A stretch of DNA of 41,790 nt. It comes from Thozetella sp. PMI_491. Its lineage: Eukaryota > Ascomycota > Sordariomycetes > Chaetosphaeriales > Chaetosphaeriaceae. Shown piece by piece: positions 30,595-41,790 of this stretch. The DNA lies in contig MU270044.1 in the NCBI GenBank assembly GCA_021432635.1, forward strand, positions 136,898 to 178,687, in the 5' to 3' direction. The position numbers and the translations under genes were made by a program. The notes under the pieces are model-generated. The model did not search any database, was not told the origin of the DNA, and saw only the letters and a list, made by a program, of their open reading frames with translations. Each line of letters starts with the position of its first letter. The first letter of the stretch is position 1.

Positions 30595-32534
30595 ATGCGA
30601 CTCTTGCAGCAGAAGGGCGATAACGACTTTGGCCTGACCGACGACTTGGCCCGCCCTAATATCCCCTTCTATGCTATTCTCTCGCATACTTGGGGCACGG
30701 GATCCGAGGAAGTCACCTTCCAAGACATAACAAACGGCACCGGGAAGCACAAGGCTGGCTACGATAAGCTTCGCTTCTGTGCCGAGCAAGCGCGCCGTGA
30801 TGGCCTGATATACTTTTGGATCGATACTTGCTGCATCGACAAGACAAATAGTGCCGAGCTCTCTGAGGCAATCAATTCTATGTTCCGCTGGTACCGAGAG
30901 GCCTTACGATGTTATGTGTACCTGCCCGACGTCTCGGCGGATGGATACGGATACGGTCAGGCGTCTAGCCGCCCCTGGGAGCCCGCTTTCCGTGTAAGTA
31001 GGTGGTTCACCAGAGGCTGGACCCTTCAGGAGCTCCTGGCGCCCGCATCTGTTCAATTTTTTGCACGGGAAGGTATATTTCTCGGCGATAAGACGTCTTT
31101 ACAGCGTCAAATTCACGAGACAACCGGCGTCGCCATCTCGGCGCTCTGCGGAGATCCGCTCAGTCGCTTCAGCGTTGAGGAACGCTTTCAGTGGGCCGAG
31201 TCCCGCCAAACGAGCCGAGAGGAGGACTCAGCATACTGTCTGTTGGGGATCTTCGGCGTCTTTATTCCAGCCATATACGGCGAGGGAAAGACGCACGCCC
31301 TCCGACGGCTCAGGAAAGAGATTAAAGATGCTGTACACAGCGAAGATCAGCCTATCCATCGGCAGAGTAAGTCGCTGTTCCTAGTTTGTGCATCTTCACG
31401 CTGCTAACCCCAGTCAAAAAGCAACCGGTTCAAAGGACCAACAAGATAGCCAGATCATTAGTTCACAATACGTCTTGAATTCAACAATAGCAAGTCAGCC
31501 TACCCGTGAGCAAGGTATGTCGCCATCTGTATTTCGTACATCTCGGCGCCGCTAACCCACATCGTTAAGAAATTGCCTCTCCACTGGATAAGCAAGGCAG
31601 CCAAGTCAATACCTCACCCCGTGTCTTCAATACGACAGCAGCAAAATGTCTACATACTCTCACAGGACACAAGGATGAAATTTATTCAGTAGCCTTCTCG
31701 CCCGATTCGCGACTCCTTGCATCAGGATCAGGCGACAGGTGTATCAAACTTTGGAATCCAGCAACGGGGAAATACTTAGGTACAATTAGAGGCCATCGTA
31801 ACCGGATTTCCTCGATAGCCTTCTCGCCCGATTCACAGCTCATCGCATCAGCATCATACGATAAGAGTGTCAAACTCTGGAGTCCAGAAACAGGAGAGTG
31901 CCTACATACACTTCAAGGCCATGATAGCTATGTTTGCTCAGTGGTTTTCTCGCCCGATTCAAAACTGCTTGCATCGGCATTAGGCGATAAGACCATCAAG
32001 CTCTGGGACTTAGCAACAAAGGAGTGCATACATACGTTTAGAGGCCATGAAGGATATGTATCTGCAGCTGCCTTCTCATCTGATTCAAAACTCCTTGCAT
32101 CAGGATCAGGCGACAAATCTATCAAACTCTGGGATCCAGTAACAAAAATGTATCTCGGTACTCTGAATGGCCATGAGGGATATGTTTCTTCTGTGGCCTT
32201 CTCGCTTGATTCGCGGTTCCTTGCATCCGGATCAGGCGACAAGTCTGTCAAACTCTGGAATCTAGCAACATCACAGTGCGTATACACCGGTGGAGGTCAT
32301 CGTATGTATATTTCTTCTGTGGCCTTTTTGTCTGATTCAAGACTGCTTGTATCGGCATCACGCGATATGTCTATCAAATTCTGGGATCCAACAGCAGGAG
32401 AGTGCCTACGTACACTTGAAGGCCATAAAGGTGGAGTTTGTTCGGTTGCTATCTCACCCGATGCAACGCTCCTCGCCTCAGCATCACATGATATGTCTGT
32501 TAAACTTTGGGGTCAGAAAGCGGATAGACAGTAG
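30595..32534 (+). CDS. HET-domain protein fused to a seven-repeat WD40 propeller
   Basis: Exons 30595-31366, 31422-31514 and 31570-32534 give 609 residues. The ATG at 30595 gives the canonical MRLL...F.LT start. HET-domain blocks are PFYAILSHTWG, FWIDTCCIDK with MFRWYREA, and FTRGWTLQELLAP (residues about 20-150), followed by the AYCLLGIFGV segment. A linker of about 85 residues, part of it Ser/Gln-rich, follows. Seven WD40 units of exactly 42 residues then end near the C-terminus. HET domains trigger heterokaryon-incompatibility cell death, and WD40 domains recognise partners. In HNWD proteins a NACHT ATPase lies between the two, but none is present here, with no P-loop in the linker. It may be a NACHT-less derivative or another HET architecture. 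Confidence 0.9.
31635..32516 (+). repeat. Seven tandem 126-base WD40-coding repeats
   Basis: Period is exactly 126 bases (unit starts 31635, 31761 and every 126 thereafter). The core text TTCTCGCCCGATTC...CTTGCATC recurs with few changes. Units end in KLW followed by the ATGEC-like start of the next. High internal identity with variation at a few positions resembles the hypervariable WD40 repeats of fungal HNWD genes. Confidence 0.92.
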
Positions 32535-34003
32535 CTATCCTTTACAACTATCTGTTGAACTAGGAGTGTATTCAAGATGCTAGATAGCCATAGTAGTTGA
32601 GGTACGTAGCCCGAGGACCACTACCCAACCGAATCTCGCTATTATAGCGTGCATGGGCAGTGCCGGAGTTCTCATAAAGGGATCTTTGGGACTGGCATGC
32701 CCTTTCATTTGATTTGAGCTCTTTGCACCTGTAGTGGTATCATTTTGTAATCGATAGCCTACGCACAATTCCGATAAACTTTTGACCAGTGGTCACCGTG
32801 CTGCTTAAAAAAAAATATCACCACAAGACATTTTAAAACCGAGTTAGTAGGAATGGAGTGCTGAGAAACCTTGTCGCTTTCTGGAGTTCCAGGTGCTCTT
32901 AACAGGATCCAGGATAAAATTTAACAAAAACGACATGGTACCAGACCATACCGGCTTAACCGAGGTTATTAGGAAGTCAGGTTACGTGATATATCGAGCC
33001 ATAGTCAAATTCACTGGCATGCCACCTCGTCGTGGGCACCTTGATCGGTAATCATAGTGGTTTGAACTCCTCTCCACGTTCGTGGGGGACAGATGGGGGA
33101 CCGTGACCTTACATAAAGTTGGTAGAATACCGAGAATATCCATATGGGTGGGGGTGCTTATGACCTTAACAGGGTTGAGGGCAGTGCACACTGAGTGGGT
33201 TGTAGGTTTTCGTTATCCTAGACCATATATTTTAGGCTTAGCAAGTGCCTTACCTTTTCGTCAAGGAATAATTCCTGTAATCATATTATCTAGGAACGAC
33301 CTTGCCTGGGAGATGCCGCTGAGCCCAAATGGTTGGAAGGGAGCTTGCGGTGGAGGAGCTGCCTGTCTTTTGGCCGAGGAGATGGGGGGTAATGGAATAG
33401 CTTGATCTGGGGCTTCACCGTTACCCCCGGATTCTTGACTCGCGTCCTCTGCTTCCCCACATGGAGCCACCAAAGCTAGTCATTTTTGGGGTCCCCATCG
33501 TGAAGCTCCCCAGATGTGGAGAGGAACCATCCTCTGGAAACCCTCAGCGATACCCACAACGGTGGGGGTCCTACACTTGGCGCTCGTTCCATACCTTCCG
33601 GATGGCTTGGGGGAATCTTGCTAAAGGAGACTAACTTGACGGCTGAAGGAGGGGGCCAGGTTTCCATAGAGCGCTGCCCCGGGTTTCTTGACTCGCGTCA
33701 AGACACCCCCGCGCAACGAGACCCCCACTCTTGTGGAGATCGCTGAACTCCTGACCCCTTCGTCGTGCCTCCTCTCTTCGACTCTGCGGGCAGAGAGAGC
33801 TTGTGAGAAGATGCTGGTCGGTGGGTGAGCCGATCACTGAGGAGCTCGGGCTCCCGATTCCCTACTAGCGGGCTACATTAACTGGGGCATCTGTGGCTTA
33901 TAAGTAGATCAAGTTCGCCCCCGTCTCCCAAGGGTGAGCTGCTAATCCGTGCGGAATTATCCCCCTTTTCCCGCTGGCCAAATAAACAGGCAGATTACTT
34001 CCC
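32535..34003. other. Gene-free stretch, possible degraded element
   Basis: No recognised protein. Minus-strand frames between 33261 and 33837 are proline-rich but broken by stops and frame changes, which might be relics of a repeat or gag-like sequence. No terminal repeats were found. The final 200 bases should hold the promoter of the next gene. Confidence 0.4.
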
Positions 34004-35814
34004 ATGGCAGAAAACGAGTCCAACAAGATGGCTCTCGAAGCCAACCCTCAGTCTGAGGAGTTTGAGCTTCCCCTGAAAGTGCAGCCTCCTGTTCACGATG
34101 GTAAAGGAGATCGCGCCGCCGAGCTGATCGGTAACCAGCAAGTTGAACTGACAGAAGAGGACGTATGTTTTCCCTCCACCGTGAAGCATCTCTTTGGCTT
34201 TAAAAACGCTCACACAGGGGCTGGAACAGAACAAACGTATCCTTCGAAAGACAGACCGCAACATCCTCGTCGTCCTCGTCTGGGTTTATTTCCTCCAGAT
34301 ACTCGACAGTCAGTATTCCCTTTTTCTTCATTGCTCTTTTCGTCGAATATTCGGGGGAGCAATAGAGCTCCCACTCTCGTGATATACCCTAGCAACTACA
34401 TAAATACCCGTTCTGGGAAGTTGCTAACACTTTGGCATGAACAGAGTCTGTGTTAGGCTACGGCGCCATCTTTGGCCTTCGCACCGATACCAACCTCGTC
34501 GGCAACCAATACTCCATGGTCAGCTCCATTTCGGCCATTGCCCAGCTTGCATGGCAGCCGTTTTCCTCATACCTCATCGTGCGCGTCCCACACCGCATCC
34601 TCATGCCTGTACTTTGCTTCGGCTGGGGCGTCGCTCAGGTTTGTATGGCCGCTTGCACCAACTACAGCGGCTTGCTGGCCGCGCGCTTCTTCCTCGGTCT
34701 ATTCGAGGCCGGCTGTCTACCTCTTTTCTCCGTCATCACCGCCCAGTGGTACCGCCGTGCGGAGCAGCCCATCCGCATTGCCGCTTGGTATGGCACGAAT
34801 GGCGTGGCTAGCATGTTCGCTGCCGCGACGTCGTACGGTTTGGGTCAGATCAAGACCGACAAGATGCACTCATGGCAGATCCAGTTCATTTTCGTCGGAC
34901 TCCTCACCGTCGTCTCGGTTCCGCTCGTCTGGATGCTCCTGGACAACGACATACCGTCGGCGCGCTTCCTCACTGAGCATGAGAAGCTCCAGGCCATCGA
35001 GCGCCTCCGAGCCAACCAAACTGGCACAGGTTCGCGCAACTTCAAATGGAAGCATGTCTGGGAGGTAATGGTGGAGCCCAAGACATGGCTTTTCGTGGCC
35101 ATGGGAGTCACCCTCAATGTCACCTCGGCCGTCACTAACACGTTCGGTCCGATTGTCGTGTCAGGCTTTGGCTTCAACAGCGAGACTACCTCGCTGCTCA
35201 ACATTCCCTTCGGCTTCGTCCAGCTCATAGTTATCTTCCCCACCGCTTGGCTGGCGTACCGGCTTCGACTGAAGTCTCCGGTCTTGGTAACGCTGCTGCT
35301 TCCCGTTCTGGCGGGCGCTGTCATGCTCTATGTGCTCGACCGCTCCTATAACCCCCCTCTGCTTGCCGCATACTACATGTTGGCCTTCCTCTTTGGCGGA
35401 AATCCCATCATCATGAGCTGGATGACGTCCAACACGGGCGGTACGACCAAAAAGTCGGTCGTCATGAGTCTCTACAATGCTGGCGCCTCGGCCGGAAACA
35501 TTATTGGACCGCTGCTTTTCGACGCTTCCGACGCACCGCGGTATCTACCAGGTCTTTCCCGCGTTATGGCTATCACCTGCACACTAATGGCGGTCATCGG
35601 ACTGCAGGTGCTGAACCTGTGGTTCCTCAACCGCCTGCAGGAGCGCCGGCGTGAGCAGAACGGCAAGCCGCGTAAGATTAAGGACCGGAGTATGGACCTT
35701 CGCTTTGTAGCGGAGCCCCCTGTTGATGACGAAGTGGTTACCAATGCACTAGGCGAGAACGCGTTCTTGGATATGACCGACAGGGAGAACGACGAATTTG
35801 TTTATGTCTACTGA
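34004..35814 (+). CDS. MFS transporter, Dal5/allantoate permease type
   Basis: Exons 34004-34162, 34218-34308 and 34445-35814 give 539 residues. A cytoplasmic tail of about 60 residues precedes LRKTDRNILVVLVWVYFLQILDKSVLGYG, where the Asp-Lys-Ser junction is created by the second splice. AARFFLGLFEAGCLPLFSVITAQWYRR is the typical loop 4/5 motif, and a long central loop with AIERLRANQTGTG divides helices 6 and 7. The second half ends with a charged cytoplasmic tail. The subfamily moves allantoate, ureidosuccinate, small peptides and other organic anions with protons at the plasma membrane. It is convergent with the nitrilase, so nitrogen-compound uptake would fit. Confidence 0.9.
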
Positions 35815-36454
35815 GGCGGGTGGACTTTGTAAGGATCTAGCAACAACTCTATGCAGCCTCCTACTGGTTTTGAGTCTGCCGCAAAGCCCCCCTCAATCCT
35901 GAGTGGGTAACGCTGCGTGAACCGTGACAGCTAGCACCAGGCTGGGGCTGGGCTTGCGGATCCTCGATTTATGTTGTATAGAGAGTTGAGACATTAAGAA
36001 AAGCGGGGAGACGCAGTTAAAGCGCTTGAGTGCAACCCAACCCGATTGAAGGCCCAAGGCAGCGGGCGTACCCACGTGGCATGTGCAGACTCCCCGGTGG
36101 CTTGCGAGGCAGCACACTGTGAGGTACATCAGCTTTTGCTGTTTTGGTGTTTTTGGCGCAGCGGTGAGTCAACTCGGGCGTCAAATACTTTCTTGTGAAA
36201 CGTAAAAATTACTGGTCAAAGAGGCCCATCCCTACCAAGTTGAACGCGTCCTAAAGTTCGGAATCGGAAAATTCGGAACTGAGAACGCGTTACGACACGG
36301 CTTGGGATTGTCTTACATTAGGCTCGCGAAGTTTCAGTTTTGGCTTCTGCACCGGCGAGATGCTCTTCGAATTTCCCCGGGCTCCACACTATGGACAAGA
36401 CAACTCCAAGCTTTGGTAACGTACAGCAGACAATTAGCTCCCATCGCTTCCACT
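35815..36454. other. Gap between two convergent genes
   Basis: Holds the 3' ends of the MFS gene and the nitrilase gene. No further gene was recognised. Confidence 0.5.
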
Positions 36455-37481
36455 TTACTTCTTCATTGTCGTCACATGTGTGTCGACGGTGGGATTCACC
36501 AGGAGGCTTAGCAGGTCCGGCCGAGCGTAGTGCCCAACCACATCGATGAAAGCCTTGGGCTTATCAATGTCTCGCAGGTCCACGTCGGCCTTGAGGATAA
36601 CCTCGGCGCCAGCGTCGACCGGCTCGCACAGAGGCTTGCCGTCGGGACCGAAGATCATGGAGAAGCCGCCGCCGGGCGTCTTGGTGACTGGGTTTCCGGT
36701 CAAGTTGTTCTTTTCGACGTTCTTCTCGGTCAGGATCTGGGACGCCACCAGGACGAACGCTTGGCCCTCAATGGCGAAGAATTGGCTAGCGCGGTACGAT
36801 GCCTCGCCCGTTTCGTGGTACAGCCATGCAATCTTGGCCGGGTCAGGCATCTCAAACTCGGCCGGCCAGCTGGCCACGTGGATCTGCACACCCTGAGAGT
36901 ACTCGTAGTACCGCAGCAGCGGCTGCAGGTGCTCCCAGCAATTGAGACCACCGACCTTGCCGAACGGCGAGTCTACGACGCACTTGAGGGACTCGGCCTG
37001 GCCCTCGCCCCAGATGGTGCGCTCGATGTGTGTGGGCTTGATCTTTCGCCGGTGGTGTACGATCTCACCCTCAGGGGAGATGAAGGACTGGCCCATGTAC
37101 AGCGATGCGCCGTCGCGCTCGCTGTAGCCCAGCACAACCATCATGTTGGCCTTCTTGACCGCCGCTTGAATGCGCCGCATTTCGTCCGAGTCTTTACGCA
37201 TAGAATTATTCATGTAGTCATGAATGATGTGAGCGTTGTTGATGACAGCTGACGTCCACATGCTCCTTTTGAGGTAAGCCAGGCAGCTCAAGCGCAGAAA
37301 GCGGGCGAGCAATTGGAACTTACCAGGGGTAGCCGGGGATCCAGACTTCGGGGAAGCCGAGGACGTTGACGCCATCGGCAGCTGCCTCCTCAATGAGAGC
37401 GATAGTCTTGTCGACGCTCCCCTGCAGGTCTAGCCACACGGGCTCAGCCTGAACGGCACCGACTCGGACGACTTTAGACAT
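36455..37481 (-). CDS. Nitrilase (aliphatic/cyanide-hydratase type)
   Basis: Exons 37481-37324 and 37265-36455 give 322 residues. The ATG at 37481 is followed at once by [14 protein letters not shown], the usual start of the carbon-nitrogen hydrolase fold. The catalytic triad is visible: Glu45 in [10 protein letters not shown], Lys129 in [11 protein letters not shown], and Cys162 in [17 protein letters not shown] and [11 protein letters not shown] follow. The enzyme hydrolyses nitriles to acid and ammonia, or cyanide to formamide in the hydratase subtype. The length is shorter than typical fungal cyanide hydratases of 350-370 residues, which lack nothing catalytic by comparison; the C-terminal tail is reduced. 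It is divergent from an APC permease with a 771-base shared promoter. Confidence 0.92.
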
Positions 37482-38252
37482 GGTGATGGAAGCGTTTCCT
37501 TGGGATGCGCGGTGCTGTCGACGAGACTCGACCAACACCGCGGTCAGGCCCGTCTATAAAGTACTAGTTATACAATTCCATTACCAATATAGTTGACGAC
37601 AGGTTTTCCCCTTTCTAGCTAGCTTGCTTTCCGCTGCGTACGCGCGCCCGAGCCCAGTTAGGCAATTCCGCAGACCAAGATCGCAAACTACTGCCGTACG
37701 CCTGGACTTTTGCGTGCGGAGATAAGCTCCCGCGGCGTCGTTGAGCCTCCAGCCCCTCTCTTGCTACACCAGGTCCCGATCCGGTGTTTGGGCCCAAATC
37801 CCGAATCTAAGTGCCGCTTGACACTGCACGTCGACCTGGATACGCGACTGCGAGCTAGCGACACCCGGTGAGGTCTGCGATACCATCATTGTAGAGGGCG
37901 TAAACGCGGTTGTGGGGCCCGGGCCCCTGGCTAGCGATCGGGAAGTAGTTTGCGATCATCCCCACAGACAGTGTGGATATCTTCCAGATCGACGGGAGTC
38001 TGCTTATCTAGGCAGATGGCCTGAGCTCCAACAACTTTCCAGTCGAGGGGCAGACCGCTCGAGGGCTGAGACATTGACATCGGGGGGAGAGACATGGCTT
38101 CCTCGTAGGGAGCCAACTGCGAGCATATAATGGCCCGCAGTCGCCTAGAAACCAGTTGACAAATCTCTTACACCTTTCTTACACAGTCGTGAGCCTGCCA
38201 CGGAAGTCTTGTGTGACTACCAGCGAGTGTCGCCCCCCCCCAAGACAACACC
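37482..38252. promoter_or_regulatory. Divergent promoter between nitrilase and APC permease
   Basis: The shared upstream region contains a minus-strand 61-codon frame (37931-38116, starting MAPYEEAMSLPP) with no known family. It may be chance or a relic. Confidence 0.4.
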
Positions 38253-40323
38253 ATGTCCGTCAGCCCAGAACACAATCCGCCGGAGGCGGGCCGGCTCAAG
38301 CCCCGCCTGTCGAGACTAACCATGATTGCTATGACATTCGCGATTCTCAAGTACGTGCTTGCCCTTTAGGCCCGCGCAACTTCGCGCTTTGCTCACCGTT
38401 TCCGCCCTGTGCGACAGCACGTGGATCGCACTTGCAGGTTCCATAGGCCTAGTTCTCCCCTCGGGTGGCTCTGTCGCCTTCCTGTATGGCTTCATCTTCT
38501 GCGTCCTCTGCAACTTGGCCCTGGCTGCGAGCCTGGGCGAGATGGCCGCCATCTGGCCGACCGCTGGGGGCCAATACCACTTCGTGTATGCACTGGCCAG
38601 CGACAAATGGAAGAACATCTTGGTACACCTCCACCACCTGCACTCCACCTCCCTTGGTGCGGTCCTCATCTGACCTCGGGCATGAACAGAGCTTCTGGGT
38701 GGGCTGGACCAATATTGCGGGTTGGTTGACGCTGGTTACAACAGAGGGATTCTTCGCTTGTGAGTGTGCCAACGCATCGAGTGGCGCCTGCCGGAAGACG
38801 CACGCGCTGATTTTTTTTTTCGCGTCGTACAGCACAATTCATCTCCGCCGCGGCTGTGATTGCTTCGGATGGCGCCTACGAAATCGAAGCCTGGAAGACG
38901 TATCTAATATTCATGGCGATCCTGACCTTCACGACTGTGGCCAACATATGGGGGAACAAAATCCTTGGCAGGTGGAACGATGCTGCTCGTAAGGGGTTCT
39001 AAGAGACACCTCCCAGTGTACACGTCACTGACCAAGCCTTGGCTTTAGTGTACTGGTCCATCTTCGCTGTGGTCATAATCAGCATTGTGCTACTCGCTAC
39101 TTCCAAGAAGACCGATGCCAGTTTCGTCTTTACTGAGTTCGAGAATGAGACAGGCTGGCCTGATGGGATCTCCTGGATCCTCGGCCTGCTTCAGTCGGCC
39201 CTGAGTCTCATTGGCTTCGACGCGGCATTGCACATGACGGAAGAGATGCCGAGGCCAGCCCAAGATGCCCCTCGTGCCGTCATGTACGCTATCATGGTTG
39301 GCGGCATTACGTACGTCTTATCTCTACTAGGGGGTTGAACTGTAACACAGCAGTACTAACATTTCTTTCCCAGCGGCACGGTTTTCCTACTCGTGATTCT
39401 CTTCTGCCTGGTGGATCCCGAGACAGTCCTCTCCACCCCCACTAACATGCCTATTGCCGAGCTGATCCTCCAGGCAACTGGCAGTCGGGCCGCGGCAACC
39501 ATCCTGACCCTTATGCTGGCCGTGTGTTTCATCAACGGTACTAGCGGGTGTGTGACAAGCTCCAGCCGCTTGATCTACTCCATGGCGCGTGATCGCGGAA
39601 TTGTGTTTTCAAACTATTTTGCGCATATCTCCCCGTCGCTCAGCGTACCCGTCCGGGCCTTGGTCTTGACCTTCGTTTTCAACACCCTGTTTGGACTGCT
39701 TTATCTTGGTCCAACGGTGGCGTTCAGTGCATACTCTGCATCGTGCACGATCTTCTTGAACGTATCGTACGCGTTCCCTGTCATCGTGCTGCTCGTTCGC
39801 GGTCGGGATGCACTCGCCGCTCATCAGACGGAAGACACTTCTTTCCAGTTGGGAAACAAGCTCGGCCCGGTGGCGAACTGGGTGTCAGCTATCTTTGTCG
39901 TTGTTACATCGGTGGTGAGTTCTGTAGATCATGGTTACCCATTCGTCTCGTCGTCTAATACTCTATCCTAGTTCTTCTGCTTCCCCACCTTCCTTCCGGT
40001 CTCTGGAACCGTAATGAGTAAGTTGCCCTGGGACATTAACTTGGGAGTTATCTCCTACAGGAGCCTATTTTCTAATCATGATATTAGACTATGTCTCCGC
40101 GGTGATTGGCATATTCCTGATTTTCATGACTACATATTGGGTCTTGTACGGAAAGCACTTTGAAGGTCCAGTAAGTTTTCGACCTTTTCCTGCTTCATCA
40201 AGTGGGAGGAATACTAATTCTTATCTTTCCTTTTAGAAATTTGATGTTATCATGGGGCATCAACCTGGTGAGGCTCAGGTCGTGGAATCTTCGGGGCAGG
40301 AAAGCATGGACGAGAAGCAATGA
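38253..40323 (+). CDS. APC-family amino acid/choline/GABA-type permease
   Basis: Nine exons: 38253-38350, 38418-38622, 38690-38759, 38833-38988, 39049-39310, 39374-39914, 39972-40017, 40088-40170, 40237-40323. They total 1548 bases and 515 residues. The helix 1 region begins LSRLTMIAMTFAILNTWIALAGS, with the Asn formed at the first junction. ASLGEMAAIWPTAGGQYHFVYAL and IGFDAALHMTEEMPRPAQDAPRA are the hallmark segments of the fungal Uga4/Hnm1 group of the amino acid-polyamine-organocation superfamily. About 12 helices are expected at the plasma membrane. The last exon encodes a short acidic tail. The substrate is not determinable. The gene shares a promoter with the nitrilase, so the pair may respond to the same nitrogen signal. 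Confidence 0.9.
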
Positions 40324-41790
40324 TCAAAGAGTGGGTTGATGCAATGAGGTCCCGTTCTAGACCGTTAGAATCCAACCCATTTGCTTTAATTATTTCACAG
40401 AACCGTACCGCGTCACTTTAGATTAAGGTAACTTCTGCGTTGTGCACAGCTTGCTCTAGATAAAACTTAATAGACGAAGACAGCACTACCATAATCAACG
40501 GGGACGTCAACTTTCAATCTGCTATATTTACTGGGGCGTAGTATAAATATATAAGGAAGAGTAGCTTGGATACGGTCTGGAGGCTATTCTCAAGAAAACA
40601 TCATTCTATTCGCTAAGTCATGGAGTGCTCGGGTGTTGCACACCGCCCTGCCATGATCCATTTCTTAGTGTGTAGTGTCTAACCCTTGAACCGTTCTTTA
40701 CTCTTCCGCTTCAAGGCCCTTTCTCGCCGCATTGGCAAGCGGATTCAACCCCGTGCCTCTAACCCTGTCTCACCAGGCTTCTTAACGATTGAAATGATGA
40801 ATATGAGAAGAGAGACTCACCCACCGGCTCCACACAAACAGTACCTATTGTGGTTTGAAATGATCCTTCAGCTGTCACATGCTCGGTAAGTGCTAGTCTG
40901 AGATCAGGGGGCTGCATCAATTGACCAAGGCAACGCTATGGAGAGGAAAGGGTTATCCTCTAGACTGCTCTTCTAGGGCGCGCGTGGGTGCAGCCTTCTG
41001 GTCGGCCGACGCACTAGTCATGCCAAACCTTAGCTTCTATCTGCCTAGCTACTGCCAGGCTTCAACCAGGGTATGGTAAAGGGGTAGCCGTTCTTCCTGG
41101 CTGAAGGGGTTGGTCTGGCCAACAGCGTCCACCGCCTCCACATCCCTGGCAGTAAGCGTGTTTCCGTAGGCCAAGAGTCAGGCCTGAAAGAGCAACCCAA
41201 CTGATCGAGACAGGCACAGCGCGTAGAATCTGCATAAGGGCTGCAGTCTTGAGCCAGTTAAGCGCAAAAGAAATACAGGAGCTCAACGCAGTCAAGGTGC
41301 CTTGGTCTGTGACTACGAGTATTCAGATAGGTCTTATCTATCTGCTGGTTCTATATACTTTACTGTATCGCTTTGCACTGCTGCCGACATCCTCTGCCAC
41401 GTTGTCCCTGGCTCTTGCTAGAGCTTTATCATCGTTCTCCCAACCTCTGATGAATGTTTTCATGCTCACGGCAGGTGATATATACGGCAGTGATAATTGC
41501 CTAGGCTTCTGAATATGTGGGCGAGTTCTTTAGTTTCCGGCTGATTCTTAGGGTCATGGTCCAACATCTTGACTATGACATGGAGAACGGGGTAATCTGA
41601 TTAATATAACCTCCTATCTAGCTCCTTCTTAATCCAAAGGAGTACCATGTTAGGATTCTTATGGTAGGTTCTCTTTTTCTCGTCATTGTTTACTGCACCA
41701 GAAGGCCTGGTATCGTCTCTCCCGTTATAACAACGATCATTTCTAGAAAAAAAACAGCCAAACAAAAAAAAAAAAAAAAAAAAGGGTTGG
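40324..41790. other. Terminal region, no gene recognised
   Basis: No supported gene. A plus-strand frame near 41249-41512 (IYLLVLYTLLYRF) and a minus-strand frame near 41062-41295 are hydrophobic but do not match a family. The window ends in an A-rich tract. Confidence 0.4.
41764..41783. repeat. Poly-A run
   Basis: About 20 consecutive A residues, preceded by a second, shorter A-rich stretch. It could be a retro-element tail or a simple repeat at the sequence end. Confidence 0.8.

Noticed and set aside
33261..33837. Proline-rich minus-strand frames as a retroelement gag gene
   Set aside because: Frames are broken and no zinc knuckle, polymerase or terminal repeats are visible. I left it as unassigned sequence.
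36530..37252. 240-codon plus-strand frame opposite the nitrilase
   Set aside because: It is a GC-rich shadow of the minus-strand nitrilase, whose catalytic residues are all intact.
37931..38116. 61-codon minus-strand frame in the nitrilase/APC promoter
   Set aside because: No family match or splice partner was seen, and it lies in a divergent promoter, so it is likely chance.

Overview
The window is nuclear DNA of a filamentous ascomycete (Pezizomycotina). The evidence is short 45-180 base introns with GTRNGT donors and CTAAC/CTGAC branch sites, a Zn2Cys6 regulator, a HET-domain gene, DUF3328/UstYa proteins, and Dal5-type and APC-type permeases. The species cannot be named from the sequence. 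Gene models were spliced by hand. Each intact multi-exon model keeps one open frame and preserves the expected family motifs across its junctions.

Left part (1-13.0 kb). An AT-rich start with a long imperfect inverted repeat is followed by a small GRF-type zinc-finger gene, a UPF0303/HbpS-like gene, two convergent Gfo/Idh/MocA oxidoreductases, a Zn2Cys6 regulator divergent from a short-chain dehydrogenase, and a nine-exon Dal5-type transporter. The regulator/dehydrogenase promoter holds a duplicated composite CGG motif. This looks like small-molecule catabolism and uptake. A tRNA-Ser(AGA) lies at 14.5 kb.

Middle part (15.3-30 kb), the main discovery. Four complete UstYa/DUF3328 genes, each with two HxxHC motifs and one N-terminal membrane segment, lie between two unrelated secreted repeat precursors that carry Kex2 sites. 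Precursor 1 (minus strand, 15.3-15.7 kb) has eight copies of an 11-residue Trp/Glu unit. Precursor 2 (plus strand, 29.4-30.0 kb) has three copies of a 36-40-residue unit with two cysteines. A two-exon NTF2/SnoaL-like protein sits beside the UstYa genes. This is the architecture of the fungal dikaritin-type RiPP pathway (ustiloxin, phomopsin and asperipin relatives), but neither core resembles the published ones I know, and no tyrosinase, methyltransferase or peptidase partner is visible. A DUF218 gene and a scar made of two C-terminal gene fragments (GMC oxidoreductase and serine peptidase, back to back) interrupt the locus.

Right part (30.5-41.8 kb). A HET-domain protein is fused directly to a seven-bladed WD40 propeller with near-identical 126-base repeats and no NACHT module. 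Next come a second Dal5-type transporter, a nitrilase, and a nine-exon APC (choline/GABA-type) permease divergent from the nitrilase. This group may take up and hydrolyse nitriles or other nitrogen compounds. The window ends in a poly-A run.
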